A DNA stretch of 64,000 nt from an uncultured Oleispira sp. (GCA_913061415.1 CAJXUD010000002.1:1-64000); one strand, 5' to 3'; numbered from the stretch's first letter, positions 8,559-18,380 are shown. Translations and numbers: made by a program. Notes: generated from the letters alone by a model not told the origin.

Positions 8559-9050
8559 ATGAATACGAAAGATCTATCTATAGAGCCATGCCCTTGTGGC
8601 TCGAACGAACGTTATAGCGACTGCTGCGAGCCCTTACACCAGGGGACTCCAGCGGCCAGTGCAGAAGTGTTAATGCGTTCGCGCTTCAGTGCTTTTGCTT
8701 TGCAGCTAAGTGATTATTTAAAAACGAGCTGGCACCCTGATACTCGACCAGAGCAATTGACGCTAGAACAAGGGACGGAATGGAAGCGATTGGAAATACT
8801 CAGTGCCAGCAACGATAAAAAACAAGGTACCGTTCATTTCAAAGCGTACTACTTAGAGCGCAATTATCTAGAGCAGAAACAATTAGAACAGAAACAATGG
8901 CACTTGTTAGAAGAGACGTCTAAGTTCTTGTATGAGAATGACCATTGGTTCTATCACAGTGGTGACTATCAGCCACAACAGTTGAAACCAAGCCGTAATG
9001 ATGAATGTCCGTGTGGCAGTGGTAAGAAGTACAAGAAGTGCTGCCTATAA
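8559..9050 (+). CDS. YchJ-like protein with two SEC-C zinc motifs (UPF0225)
   Basis: This 163-residue protein carries one SEC-C type metal-binding motif at each end: CPCGSNERYSDCC near residues 8-20 and CPCGSGKKYKKCC at the C-terminus. Each supplies a CxC...CC set likely to bind zinc, as in the SecA tail. Between them is a domain of the NTF2-like type, with the family signature LMRSRFSAFAL. The YchJ family is widespread but not functionally defined. It shows no signal peptide. Confidence 0.85.
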   Translation: MNTKDLSIEPCPCGSNERYSDCCEPLHQGTPAASAEVLMRSRFSAFALQLSDYLKTSWHPDTRPEQLTLEQGTEWKRLEILSASNDKKQGTVHFKAYYLERNYLEQKQLEQKQWHLLEETSKFLYENDHWFYHSGDYQPQQLKPSRNDECPCGSGKKYKKCCL

Positions 9051-9104
9051 GATTTATTCAAAACAGAAATAATTTTTCTAGAAGAGACATTCAAACAAGA
9101 ATAG

Positions 9105-9128
9105 TCGCCGTGAGTTTAAACTCGCGGC
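9105..9128 (+). terminator. Hairpin downstream of the ychJ-like gene
   Basis: CGCCG (9105-9109) pairs with CGGCG (9124-9128), enclosing the self-complementary GAGTTTAAACTC. The stem is strong but the downstream T-run is weak (TCTATCATT), so termination is likely but not certain. Confidence 0.4.
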
Positions 9129-9172
9129 GTCTATCATTCATTCGTCATTCAAAGAGCTCGAAAATAAAGACT

Positions 9173-9442
9173 CTAATCCCTCTGCATACCACGTTGAATC
9201 ATGGCCATTGTCATGAGCACAGAGCCGACAACAGACATTAATAACATAAGGTTTACAAATATTGTATGGCGAGCATAGTAAGGTGTTTCAATATTTTGAA
9301 CCCCTGTCACGCACTTTTCTAAAGCAAAATCGTAACTCAACCCTTGATCAATACATTCTGTCACTATTGATAATTCCCAAGCATAAAGGCTTAATAGGAG
9401 AATCACAGGTACTGAAAAAATTATAGAACCCCAACGCATCAT
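9173..9442 (-). CDS. Hypothetical small membrane protein
   Basis: The 89-residue product has two membrane helices, about residues 5-25 and 62-82. Between them is a loop holding two cysteines (ECIDQG and EKCVTG), which would be paired if the loop is periplasmic. I do not recognise the family. It lies convergent to the YchJ-like gene and divergent from the 9552 gene, with its own short upstream region. The frame is clean and has plausible codon use, but there is no homology I can name. Confidence 0.5.
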   Translation of the reverse strand: MMRWGSIIFSVPVILLLSLYAWELSIVTECIDQGLSYDFALEKCVTGVQNIETPYYARHTIFVNLMLLMSVVGSVLMTMAMIQRGMQRD

Positions 9443-9551
9443 ACTTTTTATCCCTTTTTTCGTACTTTAACTTGACATTATGCCCTATTCTTTTCATCTT
9501 AGGCCATTATCAAGATACGATTAAAAATAACAAACAGGCACTTTTAGCTTT

Positions 9552-10670
9552 ATGAAGCACATATTTATCGTCGCAGCTCTCGCGCTTAGCATGAATAGTC
9601 ATGCTGCCACACAAGACTTAGATCAGCTTTTAAGCACTATTGAAGCCGATATTAAAGCCCAACGATTAGCAAAGCCTGCTGGAAATAATGCGCTTGAGCG
9701 CATCGATACTTTCCGGTCACTAGCACCATTCGATTTCAGAATTACGCCACTGATTTTCAAGTTCGGCGAATCCTACGTGTCTTTAGCCAATAAAGCCATG
9801 GATAATAAGCAATATAGTCAAGCGCAAAGCTATCTTGACACCGCTTGGAAAGTAGCGGCACTAACACCCGGGCTTGAAGCAGCTCAAGAGAAGAACGACA
9901 AGTTAAGCAAGGGCTCAAACAGCGCTAAAAAATCTACACCAAAAGGGCCAACTAAGGCTGAGCTAAAAGAACAGAAAGCATTAGCAGCTGCAGCAATCGC
10001 AGAAAAGAAACGATTGGATACCGAACGTAAAAAGAAAGCAAATGCAGCTAAACAGGCAAAAGCCGATAAAGCTAAACAAGCAGCCGCCGATCGCAAAGCG
10101 AAAGAAGTTGCTGAGCGTAATCGCCGTATTGCTAATGAAAAGTTGTTAAAGCAGAAAGCGGAGGCCGCTAAGAAAGCTAAGCAGGAAAGTAAGAAAGCAA
10201 CTCCGAAAAAAGTGGCTGTTGAAAAACCTGTAAAAGCCCCCGTCAAGCAAGCACCTGTTGCGAAGCCTAAACCAGCACCTGCTCCAGTAGTAGTAAAAGA
10301 AGAGCCTAAAAGAGTTAAAAAAGAGACTGTTATCAGACTGGGCAATGAAACCCCCATTGGTAATGGTGTGGAAACTTCAGCAGCGATTGCTAGTTACCCT
10401 CTACCTCAAGATAAGATCTCGAATCGAGATCGTGGCATAAGCCAAGACTTAGTGCCTATTTGTAAAGCCATTATTGAAAATGATGCGTCCATCGTTCTAC
10501 ATGCTGAAAGCAAAGGTGATTATCGCTGGCTAACCGTTCGTCTAACGCTCTGTACGCGTCGTTTAGATCCTAGCTTCCGCCTACGCCATAGCTTTGACGA
10601 CAACACGACTAACGAGCCGTTTATGACCTTACACCCTGCTCGTAATACTGCTTTACTAGGCGATATGTAA
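9552..10670 (+). CDS. Secreted TolA-like Lys/Ala-rich protein
   Basis: This 372-residue exported protein has a Sec signal peptide at 1-19 (cleavage after NSHA). A helical domain follows (about 20-110, TPR-like by eye), then a long Lys/Ala/Glu-rich helix (about 115-260), low in complexity and like the TolA stalk. The C-terminal globular domain contains one cysteine pair (CKAI and CTRR). It is likely periplasmic. The stalk could span the periplasm, but there is no membrane anchor other than the signal peptide, unlike TolA. It is monocistronic. The strong charge bias makes the opposite strand look open, but that is not a gene. Confidence 0.7.
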   Translation: MKHIFIVAALALSMNSHAATQDLDQLLSTIEADIKAQRLAKPAGNNALERIDTFRSLAPFDFRITPLIFKFGESYVSLANKAMDNKQYSQAQSYLDTAWKVAALTPGLEAAQEKNDKLSKGSNSAKKSTPKGPTKAELKEQKALAAAAIAEKKRLDTERKKKANAAKQAKADKAKQAAADRKAKEVAERNRRIANEKLLKQKAEAAKKAKQESKKATPKKVAVEKPVKAPVKQAPVAKPKPAPAPVVVKEEPKRVKKETVIRLGNETPIGNGVETSAAIASYPLPQDKISNRDRGISQDLVPICKAIIENDASIVLHAESKGDYRWLTVRLTLCTRRLDPSFRLRHSFDDNTTNEPFMTLHPARNTALLGDM

Positions 10671-10688
10671 ATTTACATGCAGCCTAGC

Positions 10689-10722
10689 AATCCCCTTGCT
10701 AAGAATACTTGGCAAGGGGATT
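10689..10722. terminator. Bidirectional terminator between convergent genes
   Basis: AATCCCCTTGC (10689-10699) pairs perfectly with GCAAGGGGATT (10712-10722), with a 12-base loop and ATTCTT after it. It separates the TolA-like gene from the convergent diguanylate cyclase, whose stop codon overlaps the right arm. Confidence 0.7.
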
Positions 10723-11434
10723 ATTCTTGATAATCTGAAAACATCCCCATTAAAGCCGCTTTTTCATCCCCGCTAACCGTTCCTTCTTCTTCTGGCTCAA
10801 AGCCGTTGAAACACACCTGATTCCTGCCTTCAGCTTTAGCTTGATACAAGCAAGCATCCGCCGCTTTGATTAACTCAGAAGCCGTACCAGCCTCATGTGA
10901 TAACCGCACTGAGACACCGATACTCGCCGTGACTCTCAACGACTGTTCACCCACTAAGATTTCACTTTCTTGAATCTGTTGTCGTAATCGCTCAGCCACT
11001 TGGCTTGCCAATAGCAAGGTTGTAGAAGGTAATATGACAACAAATTCCTCACCACCATAACGGCACTGAATATCAAGCTGTCGAGTAACCTGCTTAATCA
11101 GACGCGCTGTCAATTTGAGTACCTGATTGCCAACTTCATGACCCCAAACATCATTCACCTGTTTAAAGTGGTCAAGGTCTATCATCATTAAGGATGTCGG
11201 CAGTGTTGTACGCAATGTACGCTCTAATTCTGAATCAAGCGCACTTCTAAAATAACGTAGATTGTACAGACCCGTTAATGGGTCTGTTATCACCTGCTCT
11301 CTTAGTTCTACCAACTCATTCGCCCATGGATTAGGAGTTCCACACTCTGGGCAATCGAAGGTCTGAGAGCTTGGTGTCTCATCAGGAATTTTTGCATTAG
11401 ATGAAGGCATATCGTATTGCGATCTCAAAGCCAT
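10721..11434 (-). CDS. Diguanylate cyclase (GGDEF domain)
   Basis: This 237-residue cytoplasmic enzyme would make cyclic di-GMP from two GTP. The catalytic GGEEF motif is at residues 127-131, and an inhibitory-site RxxD (R118 to D121) lies five residues before it, so product feedback is expected. The rest of the domain (MIDLDHFKQVND, KAADACLYQAKAEGRN) is intact. The N-terminus is short, with a single CPECG zinc-ribbon-like half (residues 28-32) and no sensor domain or membrane segment. How its activity is controlled cannot be seen. It is monocistronic behind an A/T-rich 220-base upstream region. Confidence 0.93.
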   Translation of the reverse strand: MALRSQYDMPSSNAKIPDETPSSQTFDCPECGTPNPWANELVELREQVITDPLTGLYNLRYFRSALDSELERTLRTTLPTSLMMIDLDHFKQVNDVWGHEVGNQVLKLTARLIKQVTRQLDIQCRYGGEEFVVILPSTTLLLASQVAERLRQQIQESEILVGEQSLRVTASIGVSVRLSHEAGTASELIKAADACLYQAKAEGRNQVCFNGFEPEEEGTVSGDEKAALMGMFSDYQE

Positions 11435-11631
11435 GTTTTAAAGCTCAAACTATTTTTATTTAAATTCTTGAATAAGTTTAGTGGAGTCTGAGAAGAACAA
11501 AGATATTTTTAATCGATTTTTACAAACAAATGTAATTGAATACTTTTAGATTGAACGTTTATCGAATAAACAGATGAAATAAATCTAGATTTTTTCTGGG
11601 TTATTGCAAAAAGGTATTACAACTGAAAAGC

Positions 11632-11656
11632 GCCCTAGCCTTTTAATCACTAGGGC
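11632..11656 (-). terminator. Terminator of the GNAT gene pair
   Basis: GCCCTAG (11632-11638) pairs with CTAGGGC (11650-11656). Read on the minus strand the hairpin is followed by GCTTTTC, nine bases after the stop of the downstream GNAT gene. Confidence 0.65.
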
Positions 11657-11664
11657 ATAAGAAC

Positions 11665-12243
11665 TTATATCGATTCACTAAAGCCATGATTTTTAATCGC
11701 TTGTTGCCAAGACGAATCTGTCTTTAACAAACTGAATACTTGATAATCAATCCAAGCACCTTCAAACTCAAAGTAGCTCAATAATTGACCATCATGATTA
11801 AAGCCAAACGTTTTAGCAGCATCAATGAACTCTGCGTCTTCGGCCATTAGCATCCATTCTAAACGATGTAACGACAGATCTTCATAAGCCAATGTTGCCA
11901 CCGCATAGATCATTTCGGCTAAAATTGATGGGGTTTTAAATTCACTAAATATTTCAATTTTTAACTGCCCACTGGCATTTATCCAATTGAACTTTTGCAA
12001 ACTGATTCGAGCAATTACCTTACCCGTTGTTTTTTCTTCAACTAGCCAAAAAGCCGCTTCTTTTGCTTCAAATTGCATGACCATTCGACGTGCTTCATCC
12101 ATCGCTTGAGCTTCAACAGCCATAGGATTTTTAGGATGATTTTTAACCACGTTATTAGAGCCTAGTAACTCATAAATACTCGGAATATCGTGCTCATTTG
12201 CAAAGCGAATATAATAGTTTTCTGTGTTTAGATTCCAGTTCAT
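11665..12243 (-). CDS. GNAT family N-acetyltransferase, second of a pair
   Basis: This 192-residue acetyl-CoA-dependent acyltransferase has the pattern of RimJ/RimL-like proteins: a start in YIRFANEHDIPSIYELL, a central strand with GKVIARISLQKF, and LSLHRLEWM followed by AAKTFGFNHDGQLLSYFEF, the usual end of the fold. The canonical acetyl-CoA pyrophosphate loop (Q/RxxGxG/A) is not clear, so activity is uncertain. Its ATG overlaps the stop of the upstream GNAT gene by four bases (ATGA), indicating translational coupling. Confidence 0.7.
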   Translation of the reverse strand: MNWNLNTENYYIRFANEHDIPSIYELLGSNNVVKNHPKNPMAVEAQAMDEARRMVMQFEAKEAAFWLVEEKTTGKVIARISLQKFNWINASGQLKIEIFSEFKTPSILAEMIYAVATLAYEDLSLHRLEWMLMAEDAEFIDAAKTFGFNHDGQLLSYFEFEGAWIDYQVFSLLKTDSSWQQAIKNHGFSESI

Positions 12244-12797
12244 GCCTGTTCTCCTTCGAGCGATACGGCTTCTGCCGGTTCAACAATTTTATTAAACACT
12301 AAAATATCAGAATACTCTGTTTGGCTTATACGGCGAAAATCACGCAAACGTGCCTGCTGCTCGAAGCCTACCGTTTGAATAACCGCAATAACAGACTCAT
12401 CACCTTGAGGAAGACACTGAAAAGAAAAATTACGTAAATGATATTTTTTCGACAAATACTCAATACCCGTGCGTAAAGCATCTACCTGTAAAGCCTGTGA
12501 CAGCTCAGGTAAGGTATCTAATCGCATAACTGTTTTTAACGACGTTGGCTGCCAATCATATAAACTCAGCATCCCTAGCATTTGCCCATCAACATCAATA
12601 GCCCACATCAAACCACGCTGAGTTGCGGCCATCTGAACCGATAAAGTAATCATTCGCTCTGCATGCTCTTTAATCGCATCTTCGCTTTGGCCCGCTAACG
12701 TTTGTTTTTGATATATTTTAACAATGGCGTCGACATCGGATTCATCTAACGGGCGTAATTGACCACCGTTAAAATCGACATTAGCTACAAATTTCAT
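12240..12797 (-). CDS. GNAT-like acetyltransferase, first of a pair
   Basis: This 185-residue GNAT-fold protein begins GGQLRPLDESDVDAIVKIYQ and has a central strand QMLGMLSLYDW, then a C-terminal half ending VIQTVGFEQQARLRDFR. The N-terminal arm and GF-turn are typical for RimJ/RimL-like acetyltransferases, but the acetyl-CoA loop is poorly kept. It overlaps the next GNAT gene by four bases. The two proteins are similar in layout and may form a heterodimer or be an old duplication. Substrate unknown. Confidence 0.65.
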   Translation of the reverse strand: MKFVANVDFNGGQLRPLDESDVDAIVKIYQKQTLAGQSEDAIKEHAERMITLSVQMAATQRGLMWAIDVDGQMLGMLSLYDWQPTSLKTVMRLDTLPELSQALQVDALRTGIEYLSKKYHLRNFSFQCLPQGDESVIAVIQTVGFEQQARLRDFRRISQTEYSDILVFNKIVEPAEAVSLEGEQA

Positions 12798-12865
12798 GTG
12801 AAGTAATACCTAGAATGTGCATTTTAAGGCGCACATTCTAGCATTGAGTGCTGTATTCAGGAAGT

Positions 12866-14119
12866 TTATACGTATTGCGCCGCAGCCCAGCCACTGGCCC
12901 AAGCCCATTGAAAATTAAAGCCTCCCAAATGCCCTGTCACATCCAGCACTTCGCCAATAAAATATAAACCTGGCTGATTCTTGGCCATCATGGTTTTAGA
13001 GCTGACTTCGTCGGTATCAATTCCACCCAGCGTAACCTCGGCCGTGCGATAGCCCTCAGTTCCTGAAGGCGCAAGCTGCCAAGCATTGAACTGCTCAGCA
13101 ATGGTATCCATTTGCTCCGCATTTAGTTCAGCGAGCGTTTGCGGCATTGCTGGAAAGAAAAACTCAACCAACTGCTCTGACATTTTTTGCGTTAGCCATT
13201 GTGCGATAAACTTTTTCACAGAAAGCTTCGGGCGCTCATGCTGAGTTTCACGTAAGACTTGTGCAAGGTCGATATCAGGCAAAAGATTAATGGTCAGTGT
13301 TTTTCCTGGCTGCCAATACGATGAGATTTGTAATACTGCAGGGCCACTTAAGCCGCGATGCGTAAATAACATATTCCCACGAAAGCTCTGATCACTGCAT
13401 TCCATCGTAACTTCACAAGAGCTGCCCGATAACGCAATACACACATCTTTCAATTGATTGGTAATGGTAAAAGGTACGAGGCCTGCGCGGGTAGCGTAGG
13501 TTTTTAACTTAAATTGTTCTGCAACTTGATAACCAAAACCCGTTGCGCCTAGCGTCGGAATAGATAGACCGCCAGTTGCGATTACTAAAGATTCGCAGGT
13601 ATAGTCGGTACGAGAATCTTCTTTGCTGGTTATCAACTTATAGCGACTGTTAATACAATCAGTATTACTATCAGCATTACGATCATCAGCGCCGTGTTCT
13701 GAATCTATTTCTAGTTTCTTAATCGAATTTACAGACGTTTTCAGTTGCACATCAACCCCTGCTTGATTGCACTCGCTCAATAGCATCTCAAGAATATCGC
13801 TGGATTTATTATCACAAAATAATTCACCCAACTGCTTTTCGTGGTAGGGAATATTATGTTTATCCACAAGACCAATAAAATCCCATTGGGTATAACGGCT
13901 TAATGCACTTTTGCAGAAATGAGGGTTATGGCAAAGATAGCGATCAGGTTCGACGTAGTAGTTGGTAAAATTACAACGACCGCCTCCTGACATGAGGATT
14001 TTTTTACCTGCTTTATTGGCATGATCCAAGACTAAAACAGAACGTCCGCGCTGACCCGCGATAGCGGCACACATAAGTCCTGCAGCGCCGGCACCAATTA
14101 TAATGACATCGTATTTCAT
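12866..14119 (-). CDS. NAD(P)/FAD-dependent oxidoreductase, HI0933/YhiN type
   Basis: The 417-residue flavoprotein has an N-terminal FAD-binding Rossmann motif (GAGAAGLMCA, about residues 9-18) and the family signature GKKILMSGGGRCNFTN near 40-55. The C-terminus GGFNFQWAWASGWAAA carries the second FAD contact. The reaction of this family is not established. I take the ATG at 14119, with GGTG six bases upstream; a GTG three codons earlier is possible. It lies 99 bases beyond the rnhB stop, where dnaE would sit in many relatives, and is probably transcribed with the lpx-rnhB run. Confidence 0.85.
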   Translation of the reverse strand: MKYDVIIIGAGAAGLMCAAIAGQRGRSVLVLDHANKAGKKILMSGGGRCNFTNYYVEPDRYLCHNPHFCKSALSRYTQWDFIGLVDKHNIPYHEKQLGELFCDNKSSDILEMLLSECNQAGVDVQLKTSVNSIKKLEIDSEHGADDRNADSNTDCINSRYKLITSKEDSRTDYTCESLVIATGGLSIPTLGATGFGYQVAEQFKLKTYATRAGLVPFTITNQLKDVCIALSGSSCEVTMECSDQSFRGNMLFTHRGLSGPAVLQISSYWQPGKTLTINLLPDIDLAQVLRETQHERPKLSVKKFIAQWLTQKMSEQLVEFFFPAMPQTLAELNAEQMDTIAEQFNAWQLAPSGTEGYRTAEVTLGGIDTDEVSSKTMMAKNQPGLYFIGEVLDVTGHLGGFNFQWAWASGWAAAQYV

Positions 14120-14218
14120 AAGGTTCACCGCTTACATTAAAGCAAAGCTAGGCAGTCAAAGCAGAGCTATTAGAATTAATAATCGAAATTGAATTTATAA
14201 CGCGAGGAATGATAAAAC

Positions 14219-14887
14219 CTAGTTATTCGCTAACAGTCTTTTCACTGGCCCATAAGTTTTGCGATAGATTTCACAAGGCCCTAATTTTTCCAACGCTTCA
14301 ATATGCGCTTTTGTTGGATAGCCTTTATGCTTGGCTAAACCATAACCAGGATATTGTTCATCCAAGGCGACCATTTCATGATCGCGTTGAACTTTGGCTA
14401 AAATAGACGCTGCACTAATGGCAGCCACTAATGCATCACCTTTAATAATAGCAGTGCCCGGCATATCGAGTTCTGGTAAACGATTACCATCAATCAATGC
14501 ATATTCAGGCAGCTGCTTTAAACCCTGGAATTTGAGCCCTCGAACAGCACGAGTCATGGCCAACATACGGGCGTGAAGAATATTAATGGTATCAATTTCC
14601 TCAACACTGGCACGGGCAATACAATAACTTAAGGCTTTTTCTTTAATTTCAGGAAATAGTGCTTCGCGCTTTTTTTCACTTAATTTTTTCGAATCGTTTA
14701 ACGCAGCAATCGGATTATTAGGATCAAGAATAACCGCTGCGGCGACAACATCACCACACAAAGGCCCTGCACCCGCTTCATCAACACCGCAGTAAACAAT
14801 GCGCTGCTCGATTAGCTGAGCTTCAACTTCGGTGAGTACGTTCATGTTTTCAGCCAAACTGATCTCTGGCACATCATCAACCGACAT
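14219..14887 (-). CDS. rnhB: Ribonuclease HII
   Basis: This 222-residue endonuclease cleaves RNA in RNA/DNA hybrids and at single ribonucleotides in DNA. The conserved start GVDEAG (Asp and Glu of the active site) is near residues 34-39. The other acidic residues lie in ALIDGN and in the VQRDHEM region. The length is slightly above the E. coli 198 because of about 20 extra N-terminal residues. The motif normally read as GRG is GAG here (codon GCA), an unusual change in the residues that recognise the RNA-DNA junction. The start overlaps the lpxB stop by one base (TAATG). Confidence 0.95.
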   Translation of the reverse strand: MSVDDVPEISLAENMNVLTEVEAQLIEQRIVYCGVDEAGAGPLCGDVVAAAVILDPNNPIAALNDSKKLSEKKREALFPEIKEKALSYCIARASVEEIDTINILHARMLAMTRAVRGLKFQGLKQLPEYALIDGNRLPELDMPGTAIIKGDALVAAISAASILAKVQRDHEMVALDEQYPGYGLAKHKGYPTKAHIEALEKLGPCEIYRKTYGPVKRLLANN

Positions 14888-16083
14888 TACGCATCATCCG
14901 AACGAGAAGTATCAAGATCACTCAGGCTTTCAAGCGAATTTGATACCGGTGTTGGTTTTAATAAATTAACAATGGCAAGCGCCGCTTGTTCATTCGCACC
15001 ACGTTTAAGTTGCTTATGAATGAATAAAAAGGTTTCTTGCAGCTGATGAATAAGGCTTTCATCTTCTAGGCGTTCATTCACAGCCTTGGCTAAATTTTCA
15101 GCCGTTGCATGCTCTTGCAATATTTCTGGAACTACTTCGCGGCCCGCCAATAGATTGGGCAGCGAAATAAAATCTTGTTTCAACAATCGACGCATTATTC
15201 GATACGTTAATGGCGCAACGATATAGCTAACAACCATCGGTTTTTTAAGCAGCATACCTTCTAAAGTTGCGGTGCCTGAGGCAAGTAGAATAACATCCGC
15301 AGCCTGCATGCAGGTCTTTGAATGTCCGTCGATCACTTCGATGTTAGCCGTAGGCTTCATTTCTTCGAGGAACTGTTCAATTTGCTGCTTACGCACATGA
15401 TTCGCGGCTGGCAAAATAAAGCGTACATCTGGATTATGCTGCGCAATACGCTCAGCTGTTTGCAGAAAAACAGGGCATAACTTTTCGACTTCACTGCCAC
15501 GACTTCCTGGCATCAGACACACGACTTTTTCATTCGGTTCTATATTAAAAACCTGACGCGCATCATCGGCATGATTTTCAAAAGGAATACTATCCGCCAA
15601 ATTATGGCCAACAAAACTCACAGGCACATCGTGCTCTTGATAAAACTTCGCTTCAAAAGGAAATAGCGTCAGCATCAAATCGACTGATTTTTTGATCTTA
15701 TGAATTCGCTTAGAACGCCACGCCCAAACAGAAGGACTGACATAATGAACCGTTTTAATCCCTGAGGTTTTTAATTTGTATTCAAGCTGAGTATTAAATT
15801 CAGGTGCATCGATGCCAATAAAGACATCCGGAGGGTTTTGCTGCCAGTACTTAACCAGCTTTTTACGAACTTTTAGCAGCTCGAATAATCGGCCTAAAAT
15901 CTCGACAAGGCCCATCACAGCGAGGCGCTCCATTGGTACGAAAGACTTAAAGCCTTCTGCTTCCATTAATGGACCACCAATGCCTTCAAACGTCGCATCT
16001 GGGTATTGTTTTTTTAAAGCTTTCATCAAGCCTATACCCAACATGTCTCCGGAAGTTTCACCAACAACAATAGCAATGCGCAT
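14887..16083 (-). CDS. lpxB: Lipid-A-disaccharide synthase
   Basis: This 398-residue glycosyltransferase joins UDP-2,3-diacylglucosamine and lipid X to form lipid A disaccharide at the inner membrane. The N-terminus [14 protein letters not shown] and the [17 protein letters not shown] and ASGTATLEG motifs are all typical of GT19 enzymes. The length is close to E. coli LpxB (382), with an extra 15-residue acidic tail. It overlaps lpxA and rnhB by one base each, indicating tight coupling in the lpxD-fabZ-lpxA-lpxB-rnhB run. Confidence 0.97.
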   Translation of the reverse strand: MRIAIVVGETSGDMLGIGLMKALKKQYPDATFEGIGGPLMEAEGFKSFVPMERLAVMGLVEILGRLFELLKVRKKLVKYWQQNPPDVFIGIDAPEFNTQLEYKLKTSGIKTVHYVSPSVWAWRSKRIHKIKKSVDLMLTLFPFEAKFYQEHDVPVSFVGHNLADSIPFENHADDARQVFNIEPNEKVVCLMPGSRGSEVEKLCPVFLQTAERIAQHNPDVRFILPAANHVRKQQIEQFLEEMKPTANIEVIDGHSKTCMQAADVILLASGTATLEGMLLKKPMVVSYIVAPLTYRIMRRLLKQDFISLPNLLAGREVVPEILQEHATAENLAKAVNERLEDESLIHQLQETFLFIHKQLKRGANEQAALAIVNLLKPTPVSNSLESLSDLDTSRSDDA

Positions 16084-16853
16084 TAGCGGATAATACCGCG
16101 TGACGCTTGCTCAACAGAATCGAGTAATACCTTCACCGCATCGTCTTGCTCAGCCAATACTCTAATTTCAACTAAGGCTTCTTCAAGAGTTAAGGCTTGG
16201 CGATAAAGTGCTTTATACGCTTTGCGCAGAAGTTGAATCGATGCTTTTTCGAAACCACGACGCTTCAGTCCTTCGATATTAATACCGTGAGGCTCTACCG
16301 GATAGCCATTACAAATCACATACGCAGGAATGTCTTTTAAAACAACTGAACCCGCGCCTGACATTGAGTGGCTACCAATTTTACAAAACTGATGAACCTG
16401 AGTAGCACCACCTAAAATGACGTAATCGCCAATATGCACATGGCCAGCAACGTTAGTATCATTCGCCAAAATACAGTTATCACCCATCATCACATCGTGT
16501 GCGATATGCGTATTCACCATAAAGAGGTTATTACTGCCGACCTTGGTTATTCCTTGGTCTTGCGTCGTTCCACGATGAAACGTGCAGGCTTCTCGAATAA
16601 TATTATTATCGCCAATAATGAGCTGTGTAGGCTCATCGGCATACTTTTTATCTTGGCACTCTTCACCAATAGAAGAGAATTGAAATATTTTATTATTCTT
16701 ACCAATTTTGGTGGGGCCTTTGACAATAACATGCGGCCCAATAACTGTTCCTTCACCGATTTCTACACCTGGTCCAACCATGGACCAAGGACCAATCTCT
16801 ACACCTTCAGCAATTATTGCACTTGGATCGATTACGGCTCTAGGGTCAATCAT
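16083..16853 (-). CDS. lpxA: UDP-N-acetylglucosamine acyltransferase
   Basis: This 256-residue trimeric left-handed beta-helix enzyme transfers the 3-hydroxyacyl chain from ACP to UDP-GlcNAc, the first step of lipid A synthesis. Hexapeptide repeats run from residue 1 to about 190 and a helical C-terminus follows. The catalytic histidine is in NTHIAHD near residue 122. The length is almost equal to E. coli LpxA (262). It follows fabZ after two bases and overlaps lpxB by one. Confidence 0.97.
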   Translation of the reverse strand: MIDPRAVIDPSAIIAEGVEIGPWSMVGPGVEIGEGTVIGPHVIVKGPTKIGKNNKIFQFSSIGEECQDKKYADEPTQLIIGDNNIIREACTFHRGTTQDQGITKVGSNNLFMVNTHIAHDVMMGDNCILANDTNVAGHVHIGDYVILGGATQVHQFCKIGSHSMSGAGSVVLKDIPAYVICNGYPVEPHGINIEGLKRRGFEKASIQLLRKAYKALYRQALTLEEALVEIRVLAEQDDAVKVLLDSVEQASRGIIR

Positions 16854-16855
16854 AT

Positions 16856-17320
16856 TTATATATCCTTCTCTGCACAGGTGATTTCAGCACAACATACAAC
16901 ATCACCATCAACGCGGGCTCGACATGAAAACTTCCAAATTCCGCGTTTATTATTAACGTACTCAGCTTCTAAATTAAGCTGATCGCCCGGGACAACTGGC
17001 TTTTTAAAACGAATACGATCTGCACCGGCGAAGTAATAACTTGTTTTCTCCGTGCGCTTATCTCCTAGCATGTGCAAGCCTAGAATCCCTGCAACCTGTG
17101 CCATTGACTCGACAATCAGTACACCCGGCATAATCGGGTGTTGTGGGAAATGACCATTAAAAAACTCTTCATTAATGGTGACATTTTTTATTGCTTTAAT
17201 ACTGCCGACCGTCGGTCCTTCAATGTCGATCGTATTCACTCTATCTACCAGTAAAAATGGATAGCGGTGAGGGAGTAATTCTTTAATACCTTGCACATCC
17301 AAAGCGGGCATCATGTTCAC
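16856..17320 (-). CDS. fabZ: 3-hydroxyacyl-ACP dehydratase FabZ
   Basis: This 154-residue hot-dog-fold dehydratase of fatty acid synthesis makes trans-2-enoyl-ACP from 3-hydroxyacyl-ACP. It draws on the same hydroxyacyl-ACP pool as LpxA and LpxD, which explains its place between them. The catalytic His is in [14 protein letters not shown] and the Glu in the following helix (LIVESMAQ). Length and start fit the family. It is three bases after lpxD and two before lpxA. Confidence 0.97.
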   Translation of the reverse strand: MNMMPALDVQGIKELLPHRYPFLLVDRVNTIDIEGPTVGSIKAIKNVTINEEFFNGHFPQHPIMPGVLIVESMAQVAGILGLHMLGDKRTEKTSYYFAGADRIRFKKPVVPGDQLNLEAEYVNNKRGIWKFSCRARVDGDVVCCAEITCAEKDI

Positions 17321-17323
17321 CTA

Positions 17324-18343
17324 TTAGTTTTTTTCTAATTTTTTTAATCGTCTAGCCATATCATCTAGCTGACGGAAACGGGTCGCACTTTTACGCCACT
17401 CATTCGCAGGCATCATTGCGGTTCCCGATGAATAAACACCCGGATCTTTAATCGATTTTGAAACCAGTGTCATGCCAGTAATATGAACACCGTCGGTTAT
17501 TTCAATATGACCAACGATGCCAACGCCGCCAGCGATCGTGCAGTTTTTACCGAGAATTGTACTACCCGCAATACCCGCCGTTCCTGCAATGGCACAGTTA
17601 TCCCCAATCACTACATTGTGAGCAATCATAATTTGATCATCGAGCTTCACACCATTACCGATGGTTGTATTACCCAAAGCACCACGGTCGATGGTTGTAT
17701 TGGCACCCACCTCAACGTGATTGCCCAATCTTACACCACCAAGCTGAGCGATTTTAACCCACTCACCGGCATCCGGTGCAAAACCAAAACCATCTGCACC
17801 TAATACGCAGCCGGAATGAAGTATGCAATCGTTGCCGATAACGACATCGTGATACATCACAACATTGGCGTGCAATAAACATTGTTCACCCAGTATAGAG
17901 TGATCACTGATGACGCAATTAGGACCGATTCGCGTGCCAGCGCCGACTTCAACGTATTCGCCAATCACAACATTTGCTGCAATCGATACACCTTCAGCAA
18001 TTATCGCAGTTTCTGCAATCGTAGCTGAAGGATGAATAATAGCGGCTTGAGCAGGAAGGTTATTAAATAACTGTGAAACTTTAGCAAAACCCATATAGGG
18101 GTTATTCATCACCAGCGCGGATACAAGACATTCATCTTGCATATCTGGATGAATAATCACCGCCGCCGCTTGAGTCGTCGCGAGCTGCTTGCGATAACTT
18201 GGGTTCGCTAAAAATGTGATTTGCTCTGCACCGGCTAATTCAAGGGTCGAAACACCTGACACCATTACCTGATCATCTTTCGCAATTAACGTTGCGCCAA
18301 TTTTTTCAGCAATTTCAGCTAAAGAGATAGCTTTTAGTGTCAT
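17324..18343 (-). CDS. lpxD: UDP-3-O-(3-hydroxyacyl)glucosamine N-acyltransferase
   Basis: This 339-residue trimeric acyltransferase carries out the third step of lipid A synthesis. An N-terminal nucleotide-binding domain (1-100) precedes a long run of hexapeptide repeats (about 100-310) and a C-terminal helix (LDDMARRLKKLEK). The catalytic His lies in DDQIMIAHNVVIG near residue 240, as in E. coli (341 aa). It lies between skp (37 bases) and fabZ (3 bases). Confidence 0.97.
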   Translation of the reverse strand: MTLKAISLAEIAEKIGATLIAKDDQVMVSGVSTLELAGAEQITFLANPSYRKQLATTQAAAVIIHPDMQDECLVSALVMNNPYMGFAKVSQLFNNLPAQAAIIHPSATIAETAIIAEGVSIAANVVIGEYVEVGAGTRIGPNCVISDHSILGEQCLLHANVVMYHDVVIGNDCILHSGCVLGADGFGFAPDAGEWVKIAQLGGVRLGNHVEVGANTTIDRGALGNTTIGNGVKLDDQIMIAHNVVIGDNCAIAGTAGIAGSTILGKNCTIAGGVGIVGHIEITDGVHITGMTLVSKSIKDPGVYSSGTAMMPANEWRKSATRFRQLDDMARRLKKLEKN

Positions 18344-18380
18344 GATATTGAGTAACCTTTATCGTTAATTCGGGCTTTAA

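Noticed and set aside
9884-10357. 157-codon minus-strand frame antisense to the TolA-like gene
   Set aside because: It is caused by the Lys/Ala-rich code of the plus-strand gene; the product is a low-complexity Ala/Phe-rich string.
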